In this document: positions 33,643-45,583 of the stretch, piece by piece
Layout of the letters: each line of letters starts with the position of its first letter
How positions within the stretch are numbered: position 1 is the stretch's first letter
Notes under the pieces: generated by a model
Databases searched by the model: none
Told to the model about the DNA's origin: nothing
The model's input: the letters and a program-made list of their open reading frames with translations, nothing else
Program-made: the position numbers and the translations under genes
From: Sarcomyxa edulis
Taxonomy: Eukaryota; Basidiomycota; Agaricomycetes; Agaricales; Mycenaceae
Assembly: GCA_009761415.1 (NCBI GenBank)
Contig: QUOL01000013.1
Coordinates: 1,027,285-1,091,284, forward strand
Direction of reading: 5' to 3'
Length of the DNA: 64,000 bases

Positions 33643-34027
33643 CAGCTAACAAGGAATCGATAGACTCGTTTTTGCGAAATTCCGCTCAGGAACTTTGTTT
33701 ACGATAGGGTAGGGTACAAATAGACAACTCCATTCGGGCTTCTCAGAGAATGACTCAAGCTCAGCAACTCGGAGGAGAACTTTGGTGCAAAGCATCAGGA
33801 TAGCTCATGTTATGCTTGGAAAAGATGTGTGCACTGTCAAGAGTAGGTACGGACGGCTGGGTATGCCAGAAATTGCTGCTGCACTCCTCCCGGTTGCCTC
33901 CCGGGACAGATCAGGACAGATCGATCTGGCCAAAAATGGTCTAGTTTTATTTGTACCCCACCCTATCGTAAACAAAGTTGCTGAGTGGAATTTCGCAAAA
34001 ACGAGTCTATCGATTCCTTGTTAGCTG
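33643..34027. mobile_element. Second TA-flanked inverted-repeat element (385 bp)
   Basis: Terminal inverted repeats of about 80 bp begin CAGCTAACAAGGAATCGATA and are nearly identical at both ends, with two or three mismatches. They are flanked by TA at 33641-33642 and 34028-34029. The core of about 220 bp has no coding frame. The termini differ from those of the neighbouring 1,085-bp element, so it is another family. Confidence 0.88.
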
Positions 34028-34029
34028 TA

Positions 34030-34866
34030 GTAGTGGTGATCACGAATAGTGCGCCAAGAAATCGTTCAAAATCCTGAGATACTACCAACATTTGATCGAT
34101 ATGTCACAAAAATCAATTTGAAGAAACAGATTTGGCTTCAATTTGGCGTTATTGGGCGAGCTTGCGAGTCCAATATATCAGTACGGGGCCCAAAAAGCAG
34201 ATAGGAATTCCCACGCCACAAAACCGCGACGAACCCTACGCTAGGGTTAGCTTTGGCTGGCGCGCGTCGTGTGCGGCAACAGCCGACTGAGTTCGAAACT
34301 CCATGCCGTCGACGCCTTTTCGGCAACGCTCCTCGAGCTCTTCTGATTTCTGTTTTGCACTTGCAGGCGACTCTCTTCCTGCTCAATCCCTGCCGTGTTG
34401 TCTTATGGCAGATGCGGGCTATTCAAGAGCCGAAACGGTGATGCCTTGATGCAGAAGGCTTCCATAAATTATACACCACACAACCTGCTTGGGCTGTTCT
34501 GCTGCCTCGCGAGATGAGGTCGAGATTTGTTCGAGTGAATCGACTCAAGGTATTCTACGCATCAATAGTACTAGTGTGCTTTGTCGCGATTTTCTTGGGT
34601 CTTCTCAATTACCATCCCCACAATCTCACCATCAGATTAGTATGACTCAAAACACTCAGTATATGGTTGTACAGTTATACGTCTACTGACAATAAGAGCA
34701 CGTTCAAGCCTTACACCTTTAGTTGCAAGGAAGCCGAAGGCTTCCAAAGGGCTAGGATATACAAGCTCGCCCATTTCGTCGCGGGGTACCTGCAGACATA
34801 ACATATTTTAATCTGAAAGCACCTGAGTTGGTCACACTCTGTGACAGCGAATTGCTCCTGGCGACC
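34030..34866. other. Intergenic region upstream of the Bet1-type SNARE
   Basis: No supported gene. A small perfect hairpin, GGAAGCCGAAGGCTTCC, lies at 34729-34745. Frames around 34138-34441 are short, on both strands and without recognisable similarity. Confidence 0.4.
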
Positions 34867-35304
34867 ATGTCCTCATCTAGGGACCGCGTTGAAGATACCT
34901 ACGAAGCTCAGAATGACCAAAGACTCGACGAACTTCACTCAAAGATTCGAACATTGCGTGGTGTAAGTCAGTTTCAGCGTTATCCAGGGCTCTAACTGAA
35001 CACGTAGCAGGTAACCACAGACATCAATGAAGACGTTGAGCGTCAGAACTTGATGCTAGATGATACTGTATGTCCCGTAGTATACGATATCGTATCCTGT
35101 CACTCAACCTTACTGCAGGGAAATCGATTCTCCAGCTTTGGTAGCTCATTGATGCAGACGTCTCGGCGTGCCGGACAGGCTTTCGGTATCGGCGAAGGAG
35201 GACTCAAGACATGGCGAATTGCTGTCTACGTCGTTGCCTTTTTCATCAGTTTCTGGATATCATCAAAGTTGATAGGAATGTGGCGGTCTTCTGGGTCTTC
35301 TTGA
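34867..35304 (+). CDS. bet1: Bet1-type SNARE
   Basis: Exons 34867-34962, 35011-35067 and 35119-35304 encode 112 residues. The sequence has a variable N-terminus, a SNARE helix (DELHSKIRTLRGVTTDINED, then ERQNLMLDDTGNRFSSFGSS), and a C-terminal membrane anchor (IAVYVVAFFISFWISSKLIG) followed by only nine residues. Size, anchor and the helix layout match Bet1/Sft1-like Qc-SNAREs, which drive fusion of ER-derived vesicles with the Golgi. The Bet1 assignment is preferred over Sft1 but is not certain. Confidence 0.85.
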
Positions 35305-35491
35305 GGAATTGAGGAAAGGATATATATTTCGTGCGTGTATCAATGAGGCTGTGTCTACTGACTCCTTCATGCTGACCTGTTGATCCGCCGTTCGATAGAT
35401 TTCACTGTGTATTACCATTAATTTATGCTTTCCTTTGGATTATCCTGATATCGTCCATGCAAAATATATCTATGCAAAAACTAGGTCCAAA

Positions 35492-36835
35492 CTATCGATC
35501 ACCCTTCTCCTTGTTCTTCCTTTGTCTCTTACTCAACGCTTCGATTGACTTCAGCTCCTTTGGCACTGGCAGACGTTGATAGAATCCGCTAATCTGCTTA
35601 TCCACGGACGCCCCAGCCAACCACGCAAATAACGCAGGTCGTAAATCCTTTTCGACGTCGGACTCTGCGATTCTCTTCGCGAACAAACTCTTCACCTCCC
35701 TATCGTTTGTCCCCACCTTGTCGGACCAACCCTCTGTCATCATCACGGATTTGACTGTTCGAAACGCCGCTTCCTTTTCCGTGAAATACTCGTCTGTATA
35801 ATCCCATATATTCCGAATTTGCTGAATCCATGCTTCTCCGCCAAAATCATCCGCGAATCGCCTAAGGAACTCGATATGTGCATCCTTCGCCTCACGCATT
35901 TGGCTCCTGATATCCTCCTCGTCGTCCATCTCGTGTATCGACGTCCTACGACTGATGTAGACCTCTACAATTCCGCTGGGAGACACGCGTGTCTTGGACT
36001 TCATAAGGTCCAGATACCATTCGAATTTCACCTTGACTCGTTCAGGTCTCGTATCACCTTCCTTCACCCAGAATTTCACAACGAAGCCCTCTTCGTTCTG
36101 TCTCTTCTTGCCCAGCTCCTTCAAAGCAGTTAAATTGTGAATACCTTTCTCCACGGGGATAATCTTTGGTCGCCGGAAAGGGTAGACGGACCAGTCGAAG
36201 TCCCAAGGCGGCTCGGTCCCGTCTTTGTCGAAAACAGAAAGCAACACTAGGTCACGATAACCGTACCAGACGCCTATTGGATTATCTGGATGGATGATTT
36301 CGAAAACGTATGTCTTTTCTTTATCCATGATGTTTGTTACCTGCGGATGTTCTTGTGAGAGGATGTCTCGAGCCATCTGTACGTGCTGTCCATCGAATTG
36401 TGCTTTACTGATCACCATCCATTCTCCAGCGTACCAGAACAAACTGGCTATACTCCCATCAAGTTTCTCCTCCACTACGACCTTAAACTCCCTTCCTGTG
36501 GGCTTGTACGCATATTTTTCGTGGTAATTGAAGAACTTGGAGAAGCTGCGTGAGATGACTGCGCCTGTGGTAGTTTCTGTCACGAGAGTTCGGGCGGAAA
36601 GGGTTAATGGATCCCAAGCGTCGCGGAACAGGACTTCTTCGGTGTAGTTGTGAATTGAGAGAGGGAGTGTTGAATGTAATGTTGTTTTGATGAGCGGTTT
36701 GTTCGATGCTCGTGGCTTAGAGCACGATGGGGAGTCATTGCGAAGGTCAGAGTATTGGGCATAGGAGATAAGGAGTGCAGGATCGATATGCCTTGATTTT
36801 CGAGGATCCATGTTCACTTCCGTAGGTGGATCCAT
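35492..36835 (-). CDS. Stand-alone T4 Rnl1-like RNA ligase
   Basis: Single-exon gene, 447 residues. Ligase motifs are visible: upstream SRSFSKFFNYHE (the KFFN signature of T4 Rnl1 and the Trl1 ligase domain), motif I VVEEKLDGSI with the nucleotidyl-accepting Lys near residue 124, motif III TYVFEIIHPDNPIGVWYG, motif IV EEGFVVKFW, and motif V ERVKVKFEWYLDL. Family members adenylate the 5'-phosphate of RNA and join it to a 3'-OH. No kinase/phosphodiesterase module of fungal tRNA ligase Trl1 follows; the C-terminal 150 residues are helical and charged and end KRQRKNKEKGDR. The role (RNA repair, splicing or other) is unknown. Confidence 0.85.
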   Translation of the reverse strand: MDPPTEVNMDPRKSRHIDPALLISYAQYSDLRNDSPSCSKPRASNKPLIKTTLHSTLPLSIHNYTEEVLFRDAWDPLTLSARTLVTETTTGAVISRSFSKFFNYHEKYAYKPTGREFKVVVEEKLDGSIASLFWYAGEWMVISKAQFDGQHVQMARDILSQEHPQVTNIMDKEKTYVFEIIHPDNPIGVWYGYRDLVLLSVFDKDGTEPPWDFDWSVYPFRRPKIIPVEKGIHNLTALKELGKKRQNEEGFVVKFWVKEGDTRPERVKVKFEWYLDLMKSKTRVSPSGIVEVYISRRTSIHEMDDEEDIRSQMREAKDAHIEFLRRFADDFGGEAWIQQIRNIWDYTDEYFTEKEAAFRTVKSVMMTEGWSDKVGTNDREVKSLFAKRIAESDVEKDLRPALFAWLAGASVDKQISGFYQRLPVPKELKSIEALSKRQRKNKEKGDR

Positions 36836-37154
36836 TTGGTTCTTCCCTGAAGAGCACTTGAATGATAACCCGACTTAATAGCGTATCCTTGTTGACTCAC
36901 AGTCATAATGACTCGAAGCTTTGGAGGCGGTGACTTCGCGCCGTAGTAATGTCAGGGTTGACTTTAGGTGCACCATCACGGACAGGCTATATATCAGGAA
37001 ACCATCGTATTTGATGTACCCTTCCGCGTCTGTGTCTCCAAAAGTACAGCCAGTAGCTTGCTATTAGTTGCTATGTTGACTTTGTGCGTACTCTTTGTCT
37101 TCTCTGAGCATCAAGTCAGGTCGTTCATGTTTTAACCTGCAGGTCAGAGTTACA
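36836..37154. other. Divergent promoter region
   Basis: Separates the RNA ligase gene (minus strand) from the dehydratase gene (plus strand). No repeat or recognised site. Confidence 0.4.
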
Positions 37155-39397
37155 ATGTGTCACGGTATCATGACACCGACAAGCCGCAACAAAAGAAAGA
37201 TGCACTCGATTGAATCCCGACTAGCAGATGCGAATAAGTCCAACCGGGCCGATATGAGCCATCTTTGGTCGATTCGAAGTCCTCCATTCGGGTTTTGTTC
37301 TCAAGACGAATCACGACTCACACTGAACGACAACCCTCGGGTCTCAAGATCTCAAATATCAGACCATGACTACAGGCTTGAAGTCGAAACTAACGTCCTA
37401 GTAAGATTTCACTCTCCCAAGAATGTCTTATCGCAATACTTGACCACCGTTCTCAGTGGAGACGACGAGTTCTCTCTATTTCTCAGGAAGGCATTTATCA
37501 AAGGTGCTGGTTACTCTGATGATTCCCTCTCGCGCCCCATTGTAGGCATCATCGACACATCCTCTGGGTATAATCCGTGTCACGGAAACGTCCCTGCGCT
37601 TATCAAGTCTTTGGAAAGAGGCATCCTTCTTGCTGGGGCTCTTCCCATTCCATTTCCCACCATATCGTGAGTTCTCTTGCTTCAACAGATACTCCTGAAA
37701 TTGTTTAATCTCTGTCTCAATCAGCCTACATGAATCTTTCGCGAATCCAACCTCTATGTATCTTCGTAATCTCATGTCGATAGATACAGAGGAGATGATT
37801 CGAGCCCAGCCCATGGACGCCGTTGTTTTGATTGGTGGTTGTGACAAAACTGTCCCAGCCCAGATATGCGGTGCGATTTCTGCGAATGTGCCATGCGTAC
37901 AGCTAGTAACAGGACCTATGCTCACTGGGAGTCATCGTGGCTCGAGAGTGGGTGCTTGCACGGATTGTAGAAGCTACTGGAAAAGGTACAGAGCTGAAGA
38001 GATTGATATTGAAGAGATCGGAAGAGTAAATGACGAATTGGTCCCCGGTTTTGGAGTGAGTGTTGACCTTCAATTGGTTATCTGGATTGGTTTACTGATC
38101 TCGTCGTAGACATGCGGCGTAATGGGTGCAGTTGTTCTGTTTGCTATCATCAGCTGAGGGTAGTCTAAATGACACTCTTTTGATACTTAGGCACTGCGTC
38201 GACCATGGCCTGCCTCGTCGAAGCTCTCGGACTCATGCCTCTGGGATCAGCCTGTGCGCCGGCCGTCTCTGCGTCGCGTCTCAGAATGGCAGAACAGACG
38301 GGCCAAATCGCTGTATCTCTCACCACCGCTTCATCCGCCCATTTGAAACCTCAGTCTCTCCTCCAAAAGCGGAATTTCGAAAACGCTATCGTGGTTCTTC
38401 AGGCTCTTGGTGGCTCTACGAATGCTATAATACATCTACTAGCAATGGCGGGACGACTGCCTGGCGTCGAATTGACGTTGGATGATTTTGATAGAATCGG
38501 CAAGAAGACGCCATTATTGGTTGACCTGAAGCCATCAGGTTCGGAATACATGGAGGATTTCCATCGCGCTGGCGGTGTTCCCACTCTCCTGCGAATACTT
38601 TCTCCGTTGCTCGACTTGGGAGCAATGACCATCACAGGAAAGACTCTCGGGGAAGCGCTGGATATGTACCCTGACGCTTTCCCACAGACAGTTGTCCGAC
38701 CTCTTACTGATCCTCTCTTCCCCAATGCAGCTCTTGCAGTGCTTAGAGGTAATCTCGCGCCCCTTGGATGCGTTATCAAACAATCCGCTGCCACGCCTTC
38801 TTTGCTTCGCCATCGTGGTCAAGCTGTCGTGTTCAAGTCCACAGCTGACATGGCGGAAAGAATTGATTCAGATGACCTTGAAGTCTCATCAGACTCGATT
38901 TTGGTGTTGCAGCACATTGGTCCAGTGGGTCATGCCAATGGATCTCCTGGTATGCCAGAAGCTGGGCTGATTCCGATTCCGAAGAAGTTGGCGAAGATGG
39001 GAGTGAAAGATATGGTAAGGATAAGTGATGGGAGGATGAGCGGAACGGCGGAGGGGACCATTGTCTTGCACTGTGCCCCAGAAGCGGGTGTAGGAGGACC
39101 AATTGGGTTGGTGAAAGATGGAGATTGGATTTCCCTTGATGTTAGTGAGAGGAGAATTACACTTGAGGTGGAGGAGACGGTGATATCTGAGAGAAAGGAG
39201 GAATGGGAGGAGAACAGTAAACGCATGGGAAGTAGACAGGTATGACGACTTACTCCTGGGATGGTGCAATTGACTACAACATTTGTGTACAGAAGGACAG
39301 AGGGTATCGTGGACTCTGGGACAGATCAGTCTTGCAAGCGGATAGAGGTGTGGATTTCAGTTGGTTGAGGGCGGACGGAGGGGCCGAGTGTAAGTAA
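37155..39397 (+). CDS. IlvD/Edd-family sugar-acid or dihydroxyacid dehydratase
   Basis: Family motifs in order: RPIVGIIDTSSGYNPCHGNV, LPIPFPTIS-LHESFANPTS, AVVLIGGCDKTVPAQICGAI (first cluster Cys), SRVGACTDCRSYW, TCGVMG-TASTMACLVEALG (cluster Cys), GGSTNAIIHLLAMAG, GPGMPE-like GSPGMPEAGLIPI, and SDGRMSGTAEGTIVLHCAPE. Members hold an Fe-S cluster and dehydrate polyhydroxy acids. The GACTDCRxYW form is typical of pentonate-type enzymes such as L-arabonate dehydratase rather than mitochondrial Ilv3; substrate is inference. At least five exons. The N-terminus is uncertain: in-frame ATGs stand at 37155, 37200 and 37254 (MSHLWSIRSPPFG is family-like). An insert between SQDESRLT and SGDDEFSLFL may hide an intron I could not place. 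Confidence 0.85.
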
Positions 39398-39886
39398 TCT
39401 TTCTTCTAATCTTTGGAGAATCAATACATATTTTATATCACATGAAAAGCTTAGCGCTTGACTCGTGTCCAAGCAACTCAAAACTGGTATTCTCTGACGT
39501 AGAGATCAATTGAGACTTGTCAAACGTGTCTCGTTTCGGTGTATGAATATCCTGTTAGTCTTCTGGTTGCATTTGTTGTGTGAAAAGGCCTGAGCACCCT
39601 TGAATTTTCTACAATTGTGTCTGTCAAAAGTACACAACTCTCGCTTTCGAGTGGCATAGGCTACTCCGATCAGAGCGGATGTGAGTTTGCATCCGAGCGT
39701 CTTGTACAACAAGAACAGCGTGACCGAGCGTGACCGTCGTGCGAAGACCGCCGCCCTTCCTCAAATCTTTCTGATGTTGTCAAGAATGGAACTTTGTCTC
39801 ACCTTTTATTGGATCTGTCCAGGTCTCAGGAACATATCCGGCTCGTTCTGTTCTCCCAACACTCAATCTCGCCACTTCCAAGGGCC

Positions 39887-41801
39887 ATGTCCAAGTCGGA
39901 ATCTGTCGAAAACACCGTCTTATCCGTCCAGAATGATATTGCGACTCCAAAGGGATACATCTTCCTGTTTGGCCCTTGGTCAGGCAGCGTAAAGGACGAT
40001 AAGTCCAACGAAGCTTTGGCGACTATCTTGGAGAGACTTCGTGGTCATGTCACGACTACTCTAGACGAGGCCAATGCTTCACCCACCCTCGAGCCCACGT
40101 TAGTATATCTTGCATATCTTCTTGTACTCCGTACTGATACTGTTACGCAGAAGCCGTACGACTATCCTTGACCCCACCCGACCTCTCGAATTTCAACTTC
40201 GCACGCTTGCGTCGCAGATATTGAACGTAGAACGTCTCGCCTCTGTTGGCATCTTACCTACTGCCGTCGTGGGCTATTGCTTTGGAGAGTTTGCGGCAGC
40301 TATAACAAGCGGGATTCTCAGCGAGAAGGGGGCTATCGATATCATCACGAAGAGAGCACTCCTGGTCGAAGATTCTCGTCTCGAAGCGGGAGCCATGCTG
40401 AACGCATTCGCGCCTATCAACAAAGTGCGGGCTACCTTGGCTCTACTCCCATCGCCAGTAGCAGAGATTGCCATCTATGCAGGCCCTTCTCACACGGTTT
40501 TGTCTGGAAGTATCGCTTCTATCACGGAGGCTCAACAAGCATTCCAGGCTGCTGGTATCAAAGTGATAAAGGTAGACACTACAATGCCGTTTCATTCCAG
40601 GATCATGGATAAGCCCATTCGACGACTCAAAGAATTTCTTTCGGAAGACGTGTATCCCGTACGAATCGGGTCCTCCCTAAATCGTGTCTCACCGTCATAC
40701 GTCTCTGGCCTCACCGGTCGCATTCTTCCTGGCCATCGGATTGGCTCTTCGTATTGGCTTAGGCACATGCGTGAGCCTGTCCGATTTTTAGAGAGCATGG
40801 AGACGATCAGGCAGACTTACTGTGGGGAGCCTGGAGATTATGCGGTGATTGACGTAGGTCCTGGTACGATGTTGAAAGGCATCGTTGGCAGGTATGGCTG
40901 GGATAACCTCAAGGTAGTTGCTGTCGAAGACCGCGGATTCTGGGTGGAAATACATCCCACAACAGAGCAGATCCCGTCATTGCTACCGCACGTTCCTATC
41001 GAAACGATAGTTGTTCCCAACGATGCTCACATATCATCGGGCCCAACTTCGTCTAACGTAGCCGTCCCGACTCCGTCTACCATCGCTTCTTCTTCCACCG
41101 AAGAACGTAGAGCTGCCTGCCTCCACATCTTAACCGAGATGTTTGGGTACGACTCTGATCCTGAGATCCTCAACGAAACTATTCAGGATTTGGGATTCAA
41201 CTCGATGGATTTCATACGTCTCACTGGTGAGCTACAGAAACGACTTGGCGTCGCGTTTTCACCCGATGCATACATGTCAAACGAGACGATAGGGAATTTG
41301 TTGATTGGACTGCAAGTACCCCCGGAGGGAATGATCATACAGGTTTCAGCCTCGCCGATTGCTGAGGTTTCCGAGACCATATTAGCTGCTCCAACTATCT
41401 CTCACTCGGTAACTGACGCAAGTCCCGTTCACGCTGCTGCCACTGTCACCTCTATCACCGTGTCGGATGCAACATCAAACGTCGTCCTAACGCCATCACT
41501 CATTCCTCTCGACTCTACCAAAGCACAAGCCACTCCCCTCGTCCTTCCTTCTGACCAAGAAGTCGACGCTATCTGCATAGATCTCATGGCGACCCTTTTC
41601 GGATACGACCCCGATCCTGAACTCTTACAGGAAACGTTCCAAGACTTAGGTCTCAATTCCATGGACTTCATCCAACTTTCTGGGGAATTGCGCAAACGGC
41701 TTGGGTTTGGATTTTCGACTGATGCGTATGCCTCGAATGAGGCTATTGTTGTGCTCTTACGAAACTTAGAGGAGCAAGGGAGTGATTCAGATATGGCTTA
41801 G
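39887..41801 (+). CDS. AT-ACP-ACP protein, minimal polyketide-synthase-like
   Basis: Exons 39887-40098 and 40151-41801, 620 residues from the ATG chosen. Residues 20-320 form an acyltransferase domain: the nucleophile elbow is VVGYCFGEFAAAI, with Cys114 where Ser of GHSxGE is usual, and the His motif is MPFHSRIMD (about residue 218). Two carrier domains follow, each with the phosphopantetheine site LGxNSMDF (Ser near 422 and 574), joined by an Ala/Thr/Val-rich linker. There is no ketosynthase. Coding-like sequence in the same frame extends upstream to about 39734 without an ATG, so a missed first exon or loss of upstream domains is possible. Confidence 0.75.
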
Positions 41802-42505
41802 TTTATATTTTTCCTTTGTACTCACCGTGTGTGGTGTGTGCTATACAGGTGCAAGTTTTAGACACCAAATTGCATCTCTTGCGATGCATCGTTCAACTTC
41901 AGTGTCTGCAGAGAAAACAAGACCATGCCAAAGTCGTCGGACATCGTACCACTGCGACTTCAATCTTTGTTGCGCTCATGGTGACCTTAAGCACCGTCAA
42001 TCTGACTTCAAATCATCTATATGGGCTATCAGTCTCGATGGCACTGCTTTCCATGGTTCCTGGCGACAGAGGTTTACAGTATATGAGATTTAGATCACTG
42101 CAAGCTCTGATCAAGCTCGCTGATTTTGCGACTGCATAGGCGTCCAAAGGTTCAATCACAAAATTTTAGCGGTTCCTCAAGGCCTGAAGGCCTGTTCAGA
42201 AGACGCACGAGGAGCATTATGTCCATGATGTTTGTACGTCCCAAACCTTTGTCTCCGTGGATCTATTTTAGACGGAAGTAATTTTTAGACGGGAGTTTTT
42301 TTAGAACGGTACTATTCGTGAGTTTGAGAAGAAGACTTTGTTCCCTGAATCACCTTCGGTACGTCTACTCTACGAGCGTCTATTGTGTGTCCTTGTTTGC
42401 CCTTGTCATCGCATACTTACATCTTTTGTCAGATATAAGTACAACGGCTCGTGTGACGAGTGTGACAACGCGTCTTTAACTCCCCCCTCACCTTGTGCCA
42501 CACTC
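41802..42505. other. Intergenic region, no supported gene
   Basis: 3' flank of the AT-ACP-ACP gene and promoter side of the P-loop gene. A short repeat of TTTTTAGACGGGAG type occurs at 42265-42300. Nothing else was seen. Confidence 0.4.
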
Positions 42506-45500
42506 ATGAGTTCCTCTCGTAAACATCCGATGGATCCTCCGATAAACTCTCGGCAGACGAAACGCGTCGAGGTCAAAGCTGGTTCCTCATCTTCCGCACC
42601 CCGGGTCTCCGATGATCCCATAGTGGCCAACATCGATAAGTTTGTCATTGCTTGGTTGTACAAAATCGATTACTTCGAGTTGCCCTACGATAAACAACTG
42701 AAATACATCGATGACATCTTGACCAAAATTGTCAATGAATCAGGCGGCAAGCTAGATCCGCGTTTCACTTTGGGCAAAACTTGGGACCTTCTGGTAGAGC
42801 AACATCCGGATATCATCGATGAGATTATCAGGTGTTGCAATCTGATCCCTCCGTCCTTCAGCAGGATTTTGGAGCTAGGTCCATCTCATCTCAAGTTCTT
42901 TCTCCAATTACAAGCTAATCTATAACACAAATAGAATACCTTTACCCCGCCCCCACATCGACATTACCCTCAACAAACTCCTCAGGGGAAGACCTATGGC
43001 CAGAGCCAATCGAGAAGCTTAAGAACACGTATGATGGTACATGCTCCAACACTCTCTTCCATACCCACAATTAACGTCAATTTTCAGCGACCGTCAAATC
43101 CTGGTCTCAAGAGTATCGTGGAGAATCGGCAGACCTGCTGTATAACATTCTCAAAAGTTACCTGCAAGTGGACGATGCTTACGCACGCTACGTCGCCTTC
43201 GTTCAGTCTTCGGGCACCGGCAAGTCTCGCATGCTTGACGAGCTCGCCAAGCGTATCATCTCAATTTCACTCAATCTTGGAATGAATCATCCCAACTGTA
43301 AGTCCACACGTTCTCCACAGTGGCAGTGGTCCCTGACTATATTGTTCAGCATTACCATATCCACCTTCTGACCATGATGCTCTCCGAGCATGGGTGATGC
43401 CTAGGAACATAGGGTTAACTCAGGATAACTTACGAAAGCATTATCAAGCTTTCATGTTTGGTCTGTTGACCGTGACGCGACAGCGCTTGGAAATCCTCCA
43501 ACGGGCACGTAAGTCTGAGTTTCGTCCCTGTTCGACTCCGTTGACATTGATGACCATTGCCGGTTCCAGTTGCTCTTACTCAGAATGTGAGCGACGAAGA
43601 CGCGAGCCACCAAGGTGATTACCCCGATCAGGTGGATCACGAGGAAAAGGAATATCTCGACTCCGCTCTCCGTCTTTCTCGACTGGCTCTCGATTTTAGG
43701 GAAAGGATGACCGAAACTGTACCCCGAGGTGGTACGGATTGTCCTTATGTGCTGGTCTATGGGAGTTATAGAAAGTCGTTTTACGAAGATGTCATAAAAG
43801 AAGCCGAAAAGGTACACGGTTACTATATCTCAGTCGTTGCAGTTACTGATCGCTGTCTAGTTTGTCTCCACCTCCCAGGGATCTCAAGCTAGAGACTCGT
43901 CGACTCATCGCCGTAGCATCAAAGCAGATACTGAGGAACGCGAGAACAATCAGCCGAGCGTCGAATCGGCCGGCAGAGCTCTCCGTGATTTCCTCGACCC
44001 TCACAGGCTGCTTTCCGGGGAACCTATCCTCATGATATGCTTCGATGAAGCACAATCTTTGACGGAGCCCGTTAAGGCCAACCAAGCCTGGACTTATTTC
44101 TCAGAGTTGTGCGGCGTCATCCGTGAGGTGAACATGTTCCCGTTCTTCTCTGCCTTCCTCTCTACTGGCGGGAACTTCCACCAATCCTCTCCGGACCACG
44201 TTCACGACCCATCCAACAGGATACAAGTGCTCACCAGGAATGCGTTCGCTCCCATCACTGAGATAGGGTTCGACGAGTTCGCGATACCCGTCAGCGCAGA
44301 CGGAACGTGGACACTCGAGGCTCTGGCATCCACGGAATTCATTGCTCACTTGGGACGTGCCCTGTAAGCTTGACTATCCATCCTTCATACTGATTTCCTG
44401 TTGACATGAGTCTACAAACAGATTCCCTTCCCGGTGGAAAAATGGCGACGAAGTCGTTCGTAAGACTATCATCACGTTCACCCGTTCCAAGCTTCTGGGA
44501 CAGAGCAATGTCGCCCCTCAAAATTTCACTGACCCTCAAAAGTTGGCATGCCTGTCTGTACGCATGGGACTCGGCTTCCGAGCCGCGGACTGGTCCCACC
44601 GAGAGCAAGAAGACATCCAGGTCGAGCGGCACATGCGCCTGTGCGTCTCAGCGACGGCGGGCTTCCAGAGCTTGGTGACGATATCTCCTTCTGAGCCTCT
44701 CCTTGCTGAAGCTGCGGCGGTGGACATGATATCCAAGAAGTGGGGTGCTGCGGAGGCGTTGTTGAAACACCTCAAAGGTTCCTACCTCTGCGTGGATGAA
44801 CGAGGAGGTCTAATCGCCGTCTTAATCCTTCTGCTTGCTCGGGATACTGCCTTAAAGGCCTCACATCGACCAAGACGCGCGATGCGCCTCGACTGTGATG
44901 GTCATCGACGTGTCGTTTCTGTCTCCGATTTTTTGGCGTCTCTCCTCAATTCACCCTCCGACACGGTGAACAAGCATGTTCCCACTTATTTCCGCACTAA
45001 CAAAGATAAATCCCAGACCTTGGGACAGGCCTTCAAAGACGCATCCGTCTGGTTCAACCATTTCGTCAAGGTACATGACTTCAGTCTCATCAATGAGGAC
45101 CATCTGTGGCAGTTCGTTGCTCGTGGCGCCGCTGTGATTTGTGCCAGCAGGCACTGCGGCGTTGACGTTCTCATTCCCGTCGTCTTCAAGAACAGACTAT
45201 CGAAGACGAACGTGTCCGCAATCCTCTTCCACATCACGAACGATGCGAACTATGGGGATTCTATCAAACAATACTTGTTCGACTGCATGAATCCGTTCGA
45301 TATGGGGTTGTTTTCCGGCGAGATGGACTCTCGCCTGCCTATCATCCGTATGGTATTCGCGCTCGCCTCGGACCAATCGGCTGTCATGTACGCGCAGCGT
45401 CCCACGTCCATACTTTCTCCAAAGAGTACGGCCGCCAATGCGAACTTTACGACCTTTGATATCTGGTGTGCAGGCGTGACTGACTCCACATTCAAAGTCA

Positions 45501-45583
45501 TCGATCCTACGGAAGTCCACACGTACTTACTCGGAGCTCCTCTTACAGTCACAAGTAACCTTCAATCCCTACGGCGACTCTGA
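42506..45583 (+). CDS. Large P-loop ATPase resembling Crinkler-type proteins
   Basis: Exons begin 42506-42878, 42935-43036, 43088-43297 and 43350 onward; all joins checked keep frame, giving about 900 residues. Motifs: Walker A YVAFVQSSGTGKSRMLDELA; Walker B EPILMICFDEAQSL; downstream RIQVLTRNAFAPITEIGFDE. The C-terminal region has HCGVDVLIPVVF followed by VSAILFHITND, which resembles a degenerate restriction-endonuclease-like core (Asp, then Q-x-K in active members; here H-x-T). This layout recalls the ATPase-plus-nuclease proteins described as Crinkler/CR effectors and their transposon-related kin in fungi; that link is from memory of motifs, not from a search. No signal peptide is visible. 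A relic of a second copy lies inverted at 46123-46362. Confidence 0.7.

Noticed and set aside
42879..42934. Apparent frameshift and stops in the P-loop gene
   Set aside because: A 56-nt GT-AG intron (GTCCAT to AAATAG, branch-like GCTAAT) removes them and restores ILELEYLYPAP, so the gene is intact here.
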